64,000 nucleotides of DNA, from assembly GCF_002210095.1 (NCBI RefSeq), contig NZ_AQQR01000007.1, positions 155,392 to 219,391 on the forward strand, given 5' to 3'. The position numbers and the translations under genes are program-made. Shown here piece after piece: positions 8,982-18,229 of this stretch (the first letter of the stretch is position 1; each line of letters begins with the position of its first letter). This DNA comes from Marinibacterium profundimaris. Lineage in GTDB: Bacteria; Pseudomonadota; Alphaproteobacteria; Rhodobacterales; Rhodobacteraceae. A model generated the notes under the pieces. That model was not told the origin of the DNA. It was given only the letters and a program-made list of their open reading frames with translations, and searched no databases.

Positions 8982-9347
8982 ATGAGCAAGACCATTCTGA
9001 CCATCGACGACAGCAAGGCGGTACGCGATATGGTGAGTTTCACGCTCGAGCCCGAAGGGTATCGCGTCGTGGGCGCCGAGAACGGGGCCGACGGGCTGGA
9101 AAAGCTGCGTGCCAACCGGCCGCACCTGGTGATCACCGACCTCAACATGCCCGTGATGAACGGGCTGGATTTCATCGAACGGGCGCGCAGTGACGCGGCC
9201 GGCAGCGGCATCCCGATCGTGATGCTGACCACCGAAACCGCGCCCGACATGAAGGCGAAGGGCAAGGCCGCCGGCGCCACCGGCTGGATCAACAAGCCCT
9301 TCGACGCCGACAAGCTGATCGCGGTCACCCGAAAGCTGCTGGGGTAG
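8982..9347 (+). CDS. cheY: Chemotaxis response regulator CheY
   Basis: A 121-residue single-domain receiver. The acidic pocket D9-D10, the phospho-acceptor D53 in VITDLNMPVMNG, the Thr of MLTTE and the Lys of INKPF (about residue 103) are all present, so it should accept phosphate from CheA. CheY-type proteins carry the signal to the flagellar motor or act as phosphate sinks. Only this stand-alone CheY is encoded in the cluster, so a second one may be elsewhere. It is followed by cheA with 3 bases between, indicating co-translation. Confidence 0.96.
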   Translation: MSKTILTIDDSKAVRDMVSFTLEPEGYRVVGAENGADGLEKLRANRPHLVITDLNMPVMNGLDFIERARSDAAGSGIPIVMLTTETAPDMKAKGKAAGATGWINKPFDADKLIAVTRKLLG

Positions 9348-9350
9348 GAC

Positions 9351-11363
9351 ATGATCGAACAAGCCGTTGCCGCCTTCGTCCAGGAGGCCCAGGAAATCCT
9401 TTGCGAGCTCGAGGAGCTGATCCTCGGCCTCGAGGAACATAACGACGCAGCGACTGTGGATGCGATCTTTCGCGGGCTGCATACGGTCAAGGGATCGGGG
9501 TCGATGTTCGGCTACACCGGGCTCGCGCGGTTCACCCACCATTTTGAGAACGCTTTCGAACTGGTGCGGGCCGGTGAGCTGTCCGTCGACAGGACGCTGA
9601 TCGACCTGTCTCTGGCCGCGCGCGACCAGATGGTCCAGTTCCTGGCGCTGGGGGGCGACGGCGAGCAGACGGAAGAGCTGCTAGGCTCGGACGAGACGAC
9701 GGGGCTGATCGACCGGATCCAGTCGCTGACCCTGGCGGCAAGCCCGGCGGTATCGAAAAGCGCCGGACCGCGGCCGGGATCCGCATCCGACGCCGCGACG
9801 CAAGCGGTCAGCGGACAGCGCGAGACCTTCACGATCCGTTTCCACCCGCTGCCCGACGCGCTGCGCAACGGGATGCGTCCGGATCTTCTGATCCGCGAAC
9901 TGGCCGAGCTGGGGCAGGCCGATATCCGCTATGATCTGCGCGACATGCCCGAACGGGACGGCAGCGATCCGACCGCGGCCTGGCTGACCTGGCTCATCAC
10001 GCTCGAGACCGACCAGGGGCGTTCAGCGGTGGAGGAGGTCTTCATCTTCGCCGATGATGCCGATCTCTCGATCGAGCGGACCGAGGCGGAGGCGCCCGCC
10101 GCCGTCGCAGCGCCCGAATGCGCCCCGGAGGCCGAACGGGCAGGAGCCGAAGAGAAGCCGAAGGCGCCGGGCCGTATCGACGGCAAGAGCGAGAACATCC
10201 GAGTTGCCTCTTCCCGGCTGGACGACATGATGGACAGCATCGGAGAGCTGGTGATCGCCCAGGCCCGGCTGGATGCCGTGTCCGAGAAGCTGGGCAATTC
10301 CACGCTCGACGCCGTGGTCGAAGAAGTCGGGCGCCTGGTGCTTGGCCTGCGGGATGCCACCCTGTCGATCCGGATGCTTCCGATCGAGACGGTCTTCGGC
10401 AAGTTCCGTCGCGTGGTCCGGGATTTGTCGAACGAACTGGGCAAGGACGTGCGGCTGGTCACCCGGGGCGGCGAGACCGAAGTCGACAAGAACGTCATCG
10501 ACCGGATCGGCGATCCGCTGGTCCACATGATCCGCAATTCCATCGATCACGGCATCGAAGCCGCCGCGACCCGCACCGCCGCCGGCAAACCTGCGCAGGG
10601 CACCCTGCGCCTGTCTGCCCGGCAGGAGGGTGGCGAGATCCTGATCTCGATCGAGGACAACGGCGGCGGGCTCGACACGGAGGCGATCCGGCGCAAGGCG
10701 GTGGAACGCGGGTTGATCGACGCCGAGGCCGAACTGACCGAGCGCGAGCTGCACCAGCTGATCTTCGAGCCGGGCTTTTCCACTGCTGACAAAATCTCTT
10801 CCGTCTCAGGTCGCGGGGTCGGCATGGATGCGGTGCGTAACACGATCGACAGCCTCGGCGGCAGCATCGACGTGATGTCGCGCCAGGGGCTCGGCACGCG
10901 GGTCACGCTGCGCCTGCCGGTGACCATGGCGATCATCGACGGGCTGCGGGTCAGGCTGGGCCGGTCGATCTATGTGATCCCGCTGTCTGCGGTCGAGGAA
11001 TGCGTCGAGATGGACCAGGCCGAGACGGGCCGCACCTCCGGCCGTTCGGTCCTGCAGATCCGTGAACACGTGGTGCCCTACCTGGCGCTCGACCGCATCT
11101 TTGGCCTGCCGCCCAGCACCGAGGCACGGCGTCGCGTCGTCGTGGTCTGCGTCGGCGGCCAGCGTATCGGCCTGGTCGTGGATGACATCCTCGGCCAGGG
11201 CCAGACCGTCATCAAGAGCCTCAGCGCCTATCACCGCGACCTTCCCGGCCTTGGCGGCGCGACGATCCTCGGCGATGGGCGCGTGGCGATCATCATCGAC
11301 GTCGCCACGCTCGTCCGCTGGGCCGAGGCGCGCCACAACGACACCCTCAGCAAGGTGGCCTGA
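9351..11363 (+). CDS. cheA: Chemotaxis histidine kinase CheA
   Basis: A 670-residue cytoplasmic kinase with the CheA layout. The Hpt (P1) domain carries the phosphorylated His44 in GLHTVKGSGSMFGYTGL. A variable middle region (about 150-240; FTIRFHPLPDALRNGM...) corresponds to the regulator-binding region. The P3 dimerisation helices begin near residue 285 (SSRLDDMMDSIGELVIAQARL). The P4 ATPase has its N-box at LVHMIRNSIDHGIE and G boxes at SIEDNGGGLD and VSGRGVGMDAVR. The P5 CheW-like domain ends the protein. All catalytic boxes look intact. It sits between cheY and cheW with gaps of only 3 bases. Confidence 0.97.
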   Translation: MIEQAVAAFVQEAQEILCELEELILGLEEHNDAATVDAIFRGLHTVKGSGSMFGYTGLARFTHHFENAFELVRAGELSVDRTLIDLSLAARDQMVQFLALGGDGEQTEELLGSDETTGLIDRIQSLTLAASPAVSKSAGPRPGSASDAATQAVSGQRETFTIRFHPLPDALRNGMRPDLLIRELAELGQADIRYDLRDMPERDGSDPTAAWLTWLITLETDQGRSAVEEVFIFADDADLSIERTEAEAPAAVAAPECAPEAERAGAEEKPKAPGRIDGKSENIRVASSRLDDMMDSIGELVIAQARLDAVSEKLGNSTLDAVVEEVGRLVLGLRDATLSIRMLPIETVFGKFRRVVRDLSNELGKDVRLVTRGGETEVDKNVIDRIGDPLVHMIRNSIDHGIEAAATRTAAGKPAQGTLRLSARQEGGEILISIEDNGGGLDTEAIRRKAVERGLIDAEAELTERELHQLIFEPGFSTADKISSVSGRGVGMDAVRNTIDSLGGSIDVMSRQGLGTRVTLRLPVTMAIIDGLRVRLGRSIYVIPLSAVEECVEMDQAETGRTSGRSVLQIREHVVPYLALDRIFGLPPSTEARRRVVVVCVGGQRIGLVVDDILGQGQTVIKSLSAYHRDLPGLGGATILGDGRVAIIIDVATLVRWAEARHNDTLSKVA

Positions 11364-11366
11364 CCC

Positions 11367-11843
11367 ATGAAACCCGATCATGCCGATGACACGGCGTCCA
11401 TGCTGCTGATCTTCCGTCTCGAGGGCGAAAGCTTTGGCGTCAGCGTCGACAGCGTGCAGGAGATCCTTGATCCGCAGGACCCCACGCCGGTGCCCAATGC
11501 CGATCCCTTCGCCTACGGGCTGATCAACGTGCGCGGCGTGGTCGTCCCGGTGATCGACGTGCGCCGTCGCCTGCGCATGGCGCCGGTCGACCGCAAGGAC
11601 ACCACACGCATGATCGTGCTGGAGCACGAGATCGACGGCAAGATGACCAAGCTCGCCTTCTCCGCAGACGCGGTCGACACGGTGATCGAGGCCGATCTGA
11701 CCGCGCTGGAAAAGGTCCCCGACCTGGGGGCGAGCTGGCCGCAGAGCTACCTGCGCGGCGCCATCCGTCGCGATGACGACCTGGTCGTGCTGCTCGACAC
11801 CCAAACCCTCTTTGCCCCGGTCATGCAGTCCACCGCCGCATGA
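11367..11843 (+). CDS. cheW: Chemotaxis coupling protein CheW (first copy)
   Basis: A 158-residue CheW-domain adaptor that links receptors to the CheA P5 domain at the membrane array. Typical features are LLIFRLEGESFGVSVDSVQEIL at residues 13-34, PNADPFAYGLINVRGVVVPVIDVRRRL in the middle, and the final strand DDDLVVLLDTQTL. It starts 3 bases after cheA. A second CheW is encoded at 13945-14484, so the array may use two couplers. Confidence 0.95.
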   Translation: MKPDHADDTASMLLIFRLEGESFGVSVDSVQEILDPQDPTPVPNADPFAYGLINVRGVVVPVIDVRRRLRMAPVDRKDTTRMIVLEHEIDGKMTKLAFSADAVDTVIEADLTALEKVPDLGASWPQSYLRGAIRRDDDLVVLLDTQTLFAPVMQSTAA

Positions 11844-11892
11844 AAGGCCGTACCGTAATCAGTGATCCGAAACAGGATCCGGGAGTAACCTT

Positions 11893-13830
11893 ATGACCAT
11901 CAAGTCGAAATTGCTGGCGGCCTTTGCCGTTCTCCTGCTCCTGCTGGCCGTGTTGACGGGGATCGCGGTGACCCGGTTTGCGCAGTTCAACACCGCCCTG
12001 CAACGCATCGTCGACGAATCCGCCGAGGCCGCCCTGCTGCCCGTTTCGATGGAGGCGGAGCTGGCCGAGCTGGCCGCGACCCAGCTGCGCCAGGCCGTTC
12101 TGCCCGGCGCCGCGGCGGTCCAGGCCGCGCATGAGCGGATCCTGCAGCATCGCGCTACGCTGAAACGCCTGGAAGACAAGCTGGCGACCGTGGCCAAGCC
12201 CTCGGACGCCGCAGATCTCGCCGAGTTCGACACGGCGCTGGCCAAGATCGTGGCCCTGGAAAAGCAACTGCACGAAAACGCGCTGACCGGTGCTCAGGAT
12301 CGGTCGCGTCGCGACCAGATGCGTACGCGCTCCGTCCTGCTTCTGCTGGGCCCGGTCGCCGAGGCTGTCCAGTCGGCGCAGGGGGCGCTGAACCGGGTGG
12401 CCGAGCGTCACCGTGCCATCATGACCGATGAAAAGGTCCGGGCAGAGGCGCTCTATCGCCGGGGCCTCACGATCGTCCTGGGCGCTGCCGCACTTGCGCT
12501 GCTGATCGGCGCGGGCGGCGCGCTGTGGATCTCGGGGGCGATAACCCGCGGGCTGCGCCGGGCCGGGCGCGTCGCGCAAGAGGTTGCCTCGGGCAATCCC
12601 AACGTCGATTGCACGCCCGAGCGCCGGGACGAGATCGGGGATTTGCTTGACACCATCGGCGAGATGAACGCCCGGCTTTCGGATATGGCCCGGGCCGCCG
12701 ACATGATCTCCGCCGGGGACCTGACGGTGGATGTGCGCCCGCGCTCGGCCGAGGATCAGCTGGGCCTGTCGCTGCAGCGCATGGTGGCGCGCCTGCGCTC
12801 CGTGATGACGGAGGTCTGCACCAATGCCGCCAGCGTCGCCGAAAGCGCCATCGCGGTGAACGACACGGCCGAACGGCTCCAGGCCGGATCGACGCAGCAG
12901 GCCTCGGCCGCCGAGGAGGCCAGTGCGGCGATGGAGGAGATGTCGTCGAACATCCGCCATTCCACCGAGAACGCCGCACAGACCGAGAAGATCGCGACCC
13001 AGGCCAGCGCCGAAGCCCGCGACAGCGGAGAAGCGGTGGCCAAGGCGGTGGACGCGATGAGAACCATCGCCGAGAAGATCCTGATCGTGCAGGAAATCGC
13101 CCGCCAGACCGATCTGCTGGCGCTGAACGCCGCGGTCGAGGCCGCGCGCGCCGGCAGCCACGGCAAGGGCTTCGCCGTTGTCGCCTCGGAGGTGCGCAAG
13201 CTGGCCGAACGCAGCCGCAATGCCGCGACCGAGATCGGCCAGCTGTCGAGCGAGACCCTGAGCGTGAGCGAGATCGCGGGCAGGAAGCTGACCGATCTGC
13301 TGCCTTCGATCCAGCGGACCTCGGACCTGGTGCGCGAGATTTCCGCAGCGACGCGGGAACAGAGCATCGGCGCGGACCAGATCAACACGGCGATCCAGGA
13401 GCTCGACGCGGTCATCCAGCAGAACGCCAGCTCGGCCACCACCACAGCGGAAGTCAGCCGCAGCCTGGCCGACCAGTCGACCGAACTGCGCGCCTCCATC
13501 GCGCACTACCGGATTGGCCGGGGCGATGCCGCCGCACCCTCGGGCTCTGCCGCCGCCGCCTCGCCGCCGTCGAAACCGGCCGCCAAGGCTGCCGCGAAGC
13601 AGGGGCGGAGCACGCCCTCGGGCTCAAGCAAGCCGGGGACGGCCGACGCGAAGCCTGCGTCCTCGGCCAAGCGCAAGGCGTCCCCGGCGACAAGCCGGGC
13701 GGAGACGTCAGAACAGCCATCCACCCCGCCTGGACCCAGGCACGGGGCGACCGAGAAGGGGTATGCGCTCGACCTGCTCAGCGAAGACATCCCCGACAGT
13801 GAATTCGAACCGATGCCCCGGGCTTCCTGA
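11893..13830 (+). CDS. Transmembrane methyl-accepting chemotaxis protein with HAMP domain
   Basis: A 645-residue receptor preceded by GGGAGTAACCTT. An N-terminal membrane helix (about 5-25, [20 protein letters not shown]) is followed by a helical periplasmic sensor of about 165 residues of four-helix-bundle type. A second membrane helix lies near 193-213, then HAMP (about 214-300). The MCP signalling domain has the tip [21 protein letters not shown]. The last about 105 residues form a Lys/Ala/Pro/Ser-rich tail ending [19 protein letters not shown]. The tail has no NWETF pentapeptide but could act as a tether. It lies inside the che operon between the two cheW genes. The ligand is unknown. Confidence 0.95.
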   Translation: MTIKSKLLAAFAVLLLLLAVLTGIAVTRFAQFNTALQRIVDESAEAALLPVSMEAELAELAATQLRQAVLPGAAAVQAAHERILQHRATLKRLEDKLATVAKPSDAADLAEFDTALAKIVALEKQLHENALTGAQDRSRRDQMRTRSVLLLLGPVAEAVQSAQGALNRVAERHRAIMTDEKVRAEALYRRGLTIVLGAAALALLIGAGGALWISGAITRGLRRAGRVAQEVASGNPNVDCTPERRDEIGDLLDTIGEMNARLSDMARAADMISAGDLTVDVRPRSAEDQLGLSLQRMVARLRSVMTEVCTNAASVAESAIAVNDTAERLQAGSTQQASAAEEASAAMEEMSSNIRHSTENAAQTEKIATQASAEARDSGEAVAKAVDAMRTIAEKILIVQEIARQTDLLALNAAVEAARAGSHGKGFAVVASEVRKLAERSRNAATEIGQLSSETLSVSEIAGRKLTDLLPSIQRTSDLVREISAATREQSIGADQINTAIQELDAVIQQNASSATTTAEVSRSLADQSTELRASIAHYRIGRGDAAAPSGSAAAASPPSKPAAKAAAKQGRSTPSGSSKPGTADAKPASSAKRKASPATSRAETSEQPSTPPGPRHGATEKGYALDLLSEDIPDSEFEPMPRAS

Positions 13831-13944
13831 CGCGGGCGCCGGGGCTGGGCGGGGCCCGCGCCGGGGCGCGGCCAGGTACCGGCACCTTCCCGCCATCGCA
13901 GAAACGCCACCAGAAGATCCGAAGAGACCCACAAGGAAAGTGAC

Positions 13945-14484
13945 ATGACCGAGATGAGAGAGGCGGTGCTGGACCCCTTCGGATTTGACGAGGGCGGTGG
14001 TGATGACGGCGGCGAGGAGGACAGCCCGCCGCCCACGGTGCTGACCTTCACCCTCGGCGCGCAGATCTTCGCCGTGGATGTGCACCGCGTGCAGGAGATA
14101 CTCGACCGTACCGCGATCAGCCCCTTGCCCAACGCGCCGCATGACGTGCTGGGCATGATCGATCTGCGCGGCCAGGGCATCGCCATTGTCGATCTCGCGA
14201 GCCGCATCGGCGCCCCCACCGCGAACAATGCCGATGCCCGCATCATCGTCTTCGAATTTCCCAACGGCGATCACTCCACCTCGCTCGGCGTGCTTGCCGA
14301 GAAGGTGTTGCGTGTCCGTGAAATGTCCGACAAGGACGTCGAACCGGTGCCCGAAACCCTGTCCGACTGGCGCTGTGACGTCGCCGGAGGCATGATCCGG
14401 ACCGAGGATGGCATCGCCATGATCCTCGAAATCGACCGCATCCTCTGTGACGCCGGTCGGCCCGGCCCGTTCGATTTCGACTGA
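13945..14484 (+). CDS. cheW: Chemotaxis coupling protein CheW (second copy)
   Basis: A 179-residue CheW-domain protein with an acidic N-terminal extension of about 30 residues (EMREAVLDPFGFDEGGGDDGGEEDS). The CheW fold follows: VLTFTLGAQIFAVDVHRVQEIL, LPNAPHDVLGMIDLRGQGIAIVDLASRIG and a C-terminal strand. An AAGGAAAGTGAC ribosome binding site precedes the ATG. It follows the receptor gene and precedes cheR by 9 bases. Having two CheW proteins suggests separate interfaces, perhaps one for the soluble and one for the membrane receptor; that is inference. Confidence 0.93.
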   Translation: MTEMREAVLDPFGFDEGGGDDGGEEDSPPPTVLTFTLGAQIFAVDVHRVQEILDRTAISPLPNAPHDVLGMIDLRGQGIAIVDLASRIGAPTANNADARIIVFEFPNGDHSTSLGVLAEKVLRVREMSDKDVEPVPETLSDWRCDVAGGMIRTEDGIAMILEIDRILCDAGRPGPFDFD

Positions 14485-14493
14485 CGCACCGCG

Positions 14494-15357
14494 ATGACAT
14501 TCATGCAGGGACCGCCGCCCGCGCAATCCGAACTGACGCCGGATCTGGCCCGTGCCATCGTGTCCCGGGCCGAACAGATCTCGGGCATCCGGATCGACGC
14601 GGGCAAGCTGGAATTCGTCCGCCTTCGGGTCGGCCGTCGGCTCGTTGCGCTGGGGCTCGACAGTTTCCGCGTTTACCATGATTTCCTCGCCCGGGATTCC
14701 GGCGGCGAAGAGGTCCGCCACCTTGTCGAGGCGCTGACCACCCATACGACCAGCTTCTTCCGCGAGCAGCGTCATTACGACTGGCTCGAGGAGGAAGGCA
14801 TCGATTGCCTTCTGGAGGGGCGCGACCGCAGTCCTTTCGTGGTCTGGAGCGCGGCCACCTCGATCGGGGCCGAGCTCTGGTCTGCCGGCATGATCCTGGC
14901 CGAACGCAATGCCGCGGGCCGGCCGCCCGCGGACTGGCAGCTGATCGGGACCGATATCTCGGAACGGATCCTGCAGCGCGCCGTCACGGCGACCTATTCC
15001 GAGGAGGAAATTCCCGGCATCTCTCCCGCGCGCGCCGGGCGTTTCCTGTTGCGCTCGCGCAAACTGCGGGACCGGAACGGTTTCCCCGTCTATCGCATCG
15101 CCCCGGACCTTCGCGCCCGGGCGCGGTTCCAGAAGGCCAACCTGCAGGACCTGAAGGACCTTGCCAACTTTACCGCCGATATCGTCTTTCTGCGCAATGT
15201 GCTCATCTACTTCGATGAAGAGGGCCGCGACCGGGTCGTCAGCAACGTCGCCTCGCGCCTGCGCCCGGGCGGCATCCTCTTCACCGGCCATGCCGAGGCA
15301 CTGGGGAGCCACCCCGCCTTCGAGACACTGCGCCCCACCATCTATCGAAAGGTGTGA
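14494..15357 (+). CDS. cheR: Chemotaxis protein methyltransferase CheR
   Basis: A 287-residue enzyme that methylates receptor glutamates using S-adenosylmethionine. The N-terminal helical domain has SGIRIDAGKLEFVRLRVGRRL and HLVEALTTHTTSFFRE. The Rossmann-like domain has WSAATSIGAELWSAGMI, DISERILQRAV and VFLRNVLIYFD, all characteristic of CheR. In the SAM-binding loop the usual C-S-x-G-x-E-P-Y run reads SAATSIGAELWS, a conservative drift. It overlaps functionally with cheB, which starts 3 bases later. Receptor adaptation should need both. Confidence 0.95.
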   Translation: MTFMQGPPPAQSELTPDLARAIVSRAEQISGIRIDAGKLEFVRLRVGRRLVALGLDSFRVYHDFLARDSGGEEVRHLVEALTTHTTSFFREQRHYDWLEEEGIDCLLEGRDRSPFVVWSAATSIGAELWSAGMILAERNAAGRPPADWQLIGTDISERILQRAVTATYSEEEIPGISPARAGRFLLRSRKLRDRNGFPVYRIAPDLRARARFQKANLQDLKDLANFTADIVFLRNVLIYFDEEGRDRVVSNVASRLRPGGILFTGHAEALGSHPAFETLRPTIYRKV

Positions 15358-15360
15358 CCC

Positions 15361-16446
15361 ATGCCGTTCGAGCGTCCGGGCCGCAAGCCCTACAAGGTCC
15401 TGATCGTCGATGACAGCGCCGTGGTGCGCCAGACCATGCAGGCGATCCTGTCCGCGGATCCGGAGCTTGAGGTTATCGGCACCGCCGCCGATCCGCTGGC
15501 CGCGGCAGTGCGCATCAAGAAGATGCTGCCCGACGTGATCACGCTGGATGTCGAGATGCCGCGCATGGACGGCATCACCTTCCTGCGCAAGCTCATGGCG
15601 CAGAAACCGATCCCGGTGGTCATGTGCTCCTCGCTGGTTTCCGACCAGTCCGAGACGCTCATGCAGGCGCTGGAGGCCGGCGCCGTCGATGTCGTCTGCA
15701 AGCCCGAGCTTGGCGTGCGCGAATTCTTCGAGGAAAGCTGCGACCGGATCCGCAGCGCGGTAAAGGCGGCCGCGCAGGCCCGGCTGAAGCCGCGCGCAGC
15801 GATGAAGGTGGAAAAGAAGCTGACCGCCGACGCCGTGCTTGCACCGCCCAGTGCCACCCGCGCCATGGCCCGCACGACCGAGAAGATCCTCGCCATCGGC
15901 GCCTCCACCGGCGGCACCGATGCCCTGCGCGAACTGCTGCAGGCGATGCCGTCGGACAGCCCGCCCATTGTCGTCGTCCAGCACATGCCGGGCACCTTCA
16001 CCGGCGCCTTCGCACAGCGGCTCAACGGGCTTTGCGACATCACCGTGAAGGAGGCGCAGAACGGCGACCGGATGCTGCGCGGCCATGCGCTGATCGCCCC
16101 GGGCAACCTGCACACACTGCTGACCCGCTCGGGTGCCCACTATGGGGTCGAGGTTCGCGACGGCCCGCTGGTGTCGCGCCACAAGCCTTCAGTCGACGTG
16201 CTGTTCCGCTCGGTCGCGCGGGTGGCGGGCAAGAACGCGGTCGGCGTGATCATGACCGGCATGGGCGACGACGGCGCGCGCGGCCTGCGCGAGATGCGCG
16301 ATGCCGGGGCCCGCACGCTCGGTCAGAACGAGGCGACCTGCGTGGTCTATGGCATGCCCAAGGAAGCGATGAAGGCCGGCGGGGTCGAGAAGGAGCTGCC
16401 GCTGGACCAGATTGCGCAGACGGCAGTGCGGCTGGCCAAGGATTGA
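15361..16446 (+). CDS. cheB: Chemotaxis protein-glutamate methylesterase CheB
   Basis: A 361-residue methylesterase/deamidase. The N-terminal receiver has the phosphorylated Asp in [20 protein letters not shown]. The C-terminal esterase domain carries the catalytic triad: Ser in [14 protein letters not shown], His in [17 protein letters not shown], and Asp in [12 protein letters not shown]. CheA phosphorylates the receiver, which relieves inhibition of the esterase. It is the last clear gene of the che operon; no cheD or cheZ follows. Downstream, 16447-16629 contains only a weak short frame. Confidence 0.96.
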   Translation: MPFERPGRKPYKVLIVDDSAVVRQTMQAILSADPELEVIGTAADPLAAAVRIKKMLPDVITLDVEMPRMDGITFLRKLMAQKPIPVVMCSSLVSDQSETLMQALEAGAVDVVCKPELGVREFFEESCDRIRSAVKAAAQARLKPRAAMKVEKKLTADAVLAPPSATRAMARTTEKILAIGASTGGTDALRELLQAMPSDSPPIVVVQHMPGTFTGAFAQRLNGLCDITVKEAQNGDRMLRGHALIAPGNLHTLLTRSGAHYGVEVRDGPLVSRHKPSVDVLFRSVARVAGKNAVGVIMTGMGDDGARGLREMRDAGARTLGQNEATCVVYGMPKEAMKAGGVEKELPLDQIAQTAVRLAKD

Positions 16447-16629
16447 GGAGGGATCGGAATGTTCGCCCGCAGGCAAGCCGCACTGGCGAGTGTCATGCCG
16501 GTCCGATGCGGGCGGAACCGGCGGCCGATTGGTGGGCCGATGAATGCGCCGATCCGTGGGCCGAAGCCATTGCAGCCATCGCACGACCGAAGACGGAAGG
16601 GGGGTTCGCCGGGGACCGGCGCAAACCGC

Positions 16630-17265
16630 TCAGAACAGCCCGGCCTCTTTCGCGATCATCGCCGCCTGGGTCCGGTTCTGCGCGTTGATCTTGCGGTACA
16701 GCTTTTTCACATGCAGCTTCACCGTCGGCTCCCGGATATCCAGGTCGCGGGCGATTTCCTTGTTGGATTTGCCCAGTGTCAGGCATTCCAGCACCTGCAT
16801 CTCCCGGCGCGACAGCAGTTCGGCCAGGGGATGCGCCGGCCCGGCCTCGTCGTCGCGCAGGAAGCCGGGCGGCACGTATTGCTCGCCCATGGCCATGAAC
16901 CGCACCGCGTTGACGACGGACTTCGCCGACAGGGTCTTGGGCAGGAACCCGGCCGCGCCGCCTGCCAGCGCCGCATCGGCGATGGTCCGGCTTGCCGTGC
17001 CCGAAATCAGCGCCACGCGCCGGGCGTTGGCCTGGGTCAGCATCCGCTTCAGCCCGGTCAGCCCGTCCATTCCCGGCATCGTGTAATCAAGCAGCACGAG
17101 GTCATAGGCCGGGCCCTGGCGCACCTTCGCCTCGGCCTCGGCATAGCTCGCGACGGTTTCCGTCTCGAACGCGCCTTCCCCGTCAAGGAACACCTGAAGC
17201 GTGTCACGCAGCAGGTCGTGGTCATCCGCGATCAGGATTCTCATGGTGCCTAGACCCGTGCTCAC
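16630..17265 (-). CDS. NarL/FixJ-type response regulator
   Basis: A DNA-binding response regulator of about 211 residues. I favour the GTG at 17263-17265 because GGAAGGA lies 7 bases upstream; the internal ATG at 17244 (MRILIADDHDLL) lacks such a site and is the alternative. The receiver has the Asp in LVLLDYTMPGMDGL and the Lys in GFLPKTLS. The C-terminal LuxR helix-turn-helix reads LSRREMQVLECLTLGKSNKEIARDLDIREPTVKLHVKKLYRKI. It is divergent from the periplasmic protein and hybrid kinase genes at 17651-20908 and is the likely phosphorelay output of that kinase. The intergenic palindromes (17539-17572) are candidate targets. Confidence 0.93.
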   Translation of the reverse strand: MSTGLGTMRILIADDHDLLRDTLQVFLDGEGAFETETVASYAEAEAKVRQGPAYDLVLLDYTMPGMDGLTGLKRMLTQANARRVALISGTASRTIADAALAGGAAGFLPKTLSAKSVVNAVRFMAMGEQYVPPGFLRDDEAGPAHPLAELLSRREMQVLECLTLGKSNKEIARDLDIREPTVKLHVKKLYRKINAQNRTQAAMIAKEAGLF

Positions 17266-17538
17266 CGTTCGATCCTTCCGAACCGCATGTCTTTTTCCTC
17301 CCGGGGGTGGGCGAACCCGGGCCCCTGACGGGCCGATGCGCAGGGCAGGGGCCATGGTCGGACCAGGTGGTCTGGGACAAGGAAAGCATTGGTATCACGG
17401 GGTATGTCAATCCCCTATCGCCCCCCGTCGTCCCCCGGGCATCGCCTCGGGGCGGCCGCCTGGCGCTCCCGTCCGCGGGCCGGCGGGCAGACCAGCAAGG
17501 GCCCCGCGCTCCATTCGTCCGGACCGCGGCAAAGCCGA

Positions 17539-17572
17539 TTTGACGTAACGTCAAACCTATCCGTCCGGATAG
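17539..17572. promoter_or_regulatory. Two adjacent palindromes, candidate operators
   Basis: TTTGACGTAACGTCAAA (17539-17555) is an 8+8 inverted repeat with a single central base. It is followed directly by CTATCCGTCCGGATAG (17557-17572), a 7+7 repeat with 2 central bases. They lie in the 385-base region between the divergent response-regulator and periplasmic-protein genes, about 80 bases before the start at 17651. Likely binding sites for the NarL-type or the MalT-like regulator, by position. The rest of 17266-17650 shows no gene. Confidence 0.55.
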
Positions 17573-17650
17573 TACCCTTCCCCTGTCGCGACATACCACG
17601 GCCCCACCGGAGTATGCCATACATGGCATGACCGAACAGGAGACCCCCTT

Positions 17651-18163
17651 ATGAGATGCCTGAGATCCCTAGCTGGCGCGACCATCGGCGCCTTGCTCGC
17701 CGCGCTGCCAGCCCTCGCGGACGAGTTGCCCGTGCCCGACGGGCCGGTCATCCTCACCGTCTCGGGCGAGATCGCGAAGGCCAACGTCGGTGACACCGTG
17801 CAGATGGACCTCGAGATGCTGCGCGCGCTTGGAGCGCGTGAGATCGAGACGACGACGATCTGGACCGAGGACATGCAAAGCTTCGTGGGCGTGTCGCTGT
17901 CGACTCTGATGGAGGCGGTGGGCGCCGCGCCGGTGACCATCCATGCCACGGCCATCAACGACTACGCTGTCGATATCCCCCACGAGGACTGGTCCTCGGG
18001 CGGACCGATGCTGGCCTACTATCGCAACGGCGGCCCGATGAAGGTGCGGGACAAGGGGCCGCTCTGGGTGGTCTATCCCTTCGATGAGGATCCGATGTAT
18101 CGCAGCGAGGTGATCTATTCGCGCAGCATTTGGCAACTCGACCGGATCATCGTCGGCGACTAG
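17651..18163 (+). CDS. Periplasmic molybdopterin-oxidoreductase-fold protein, probably accessory to the sensor kinase
   Basis: A 170-residue exported protein with a signal peptide (MRCLRSLAGATIGALLAALPALA). The mature part (VILTVSGEIAKANVGDTVQMDLEMLRAL, FVGVSLSTLMEAVGA, PMYRSEVIYSRSIWQLDRI) matches the short stand-alone form of the sulfite-oxidase/molybdopterin-binding fold (Oxidored_molyb). The conserved cofactor cysteine of true enzymes is not visible, so it probably does not hold molybdopterin. It is the first gene before the hybrid kinase, 66 bases away. I infer a periplasmic ligand-binding or redox partner for the kinase; direct enzymatic activity is less likely. Confidence 0.75.
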   Translation: MRCLRSLAGATIGALLAALPALADELPVPDGPVILTVSGEIAKANVGDTVQMDLEMLRALGAREIETTTIWTEDMQSFVGVSLSTLMEAVGAAPVTIHATAINDYAVDIPHEDWSSGGPMLAYYRNGGPMKVRDKGPLWVVYPFDEDPMYRSEVIYSRSIWQLDRIIVGD

Positions 18164-18229
18164 ACTGGGACGCGCCAGATAGCTCGGGCGGATCTCGTTC
18201 TGCCCCTTCATCCCGCGAAAGGCTGACGC

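Noticed and set aside
13708..16182. Minus-strand open frame of about 820 codons
   Set aside because: Antisense to cheW, cheR and cheB, all with intact catalytic motifs.
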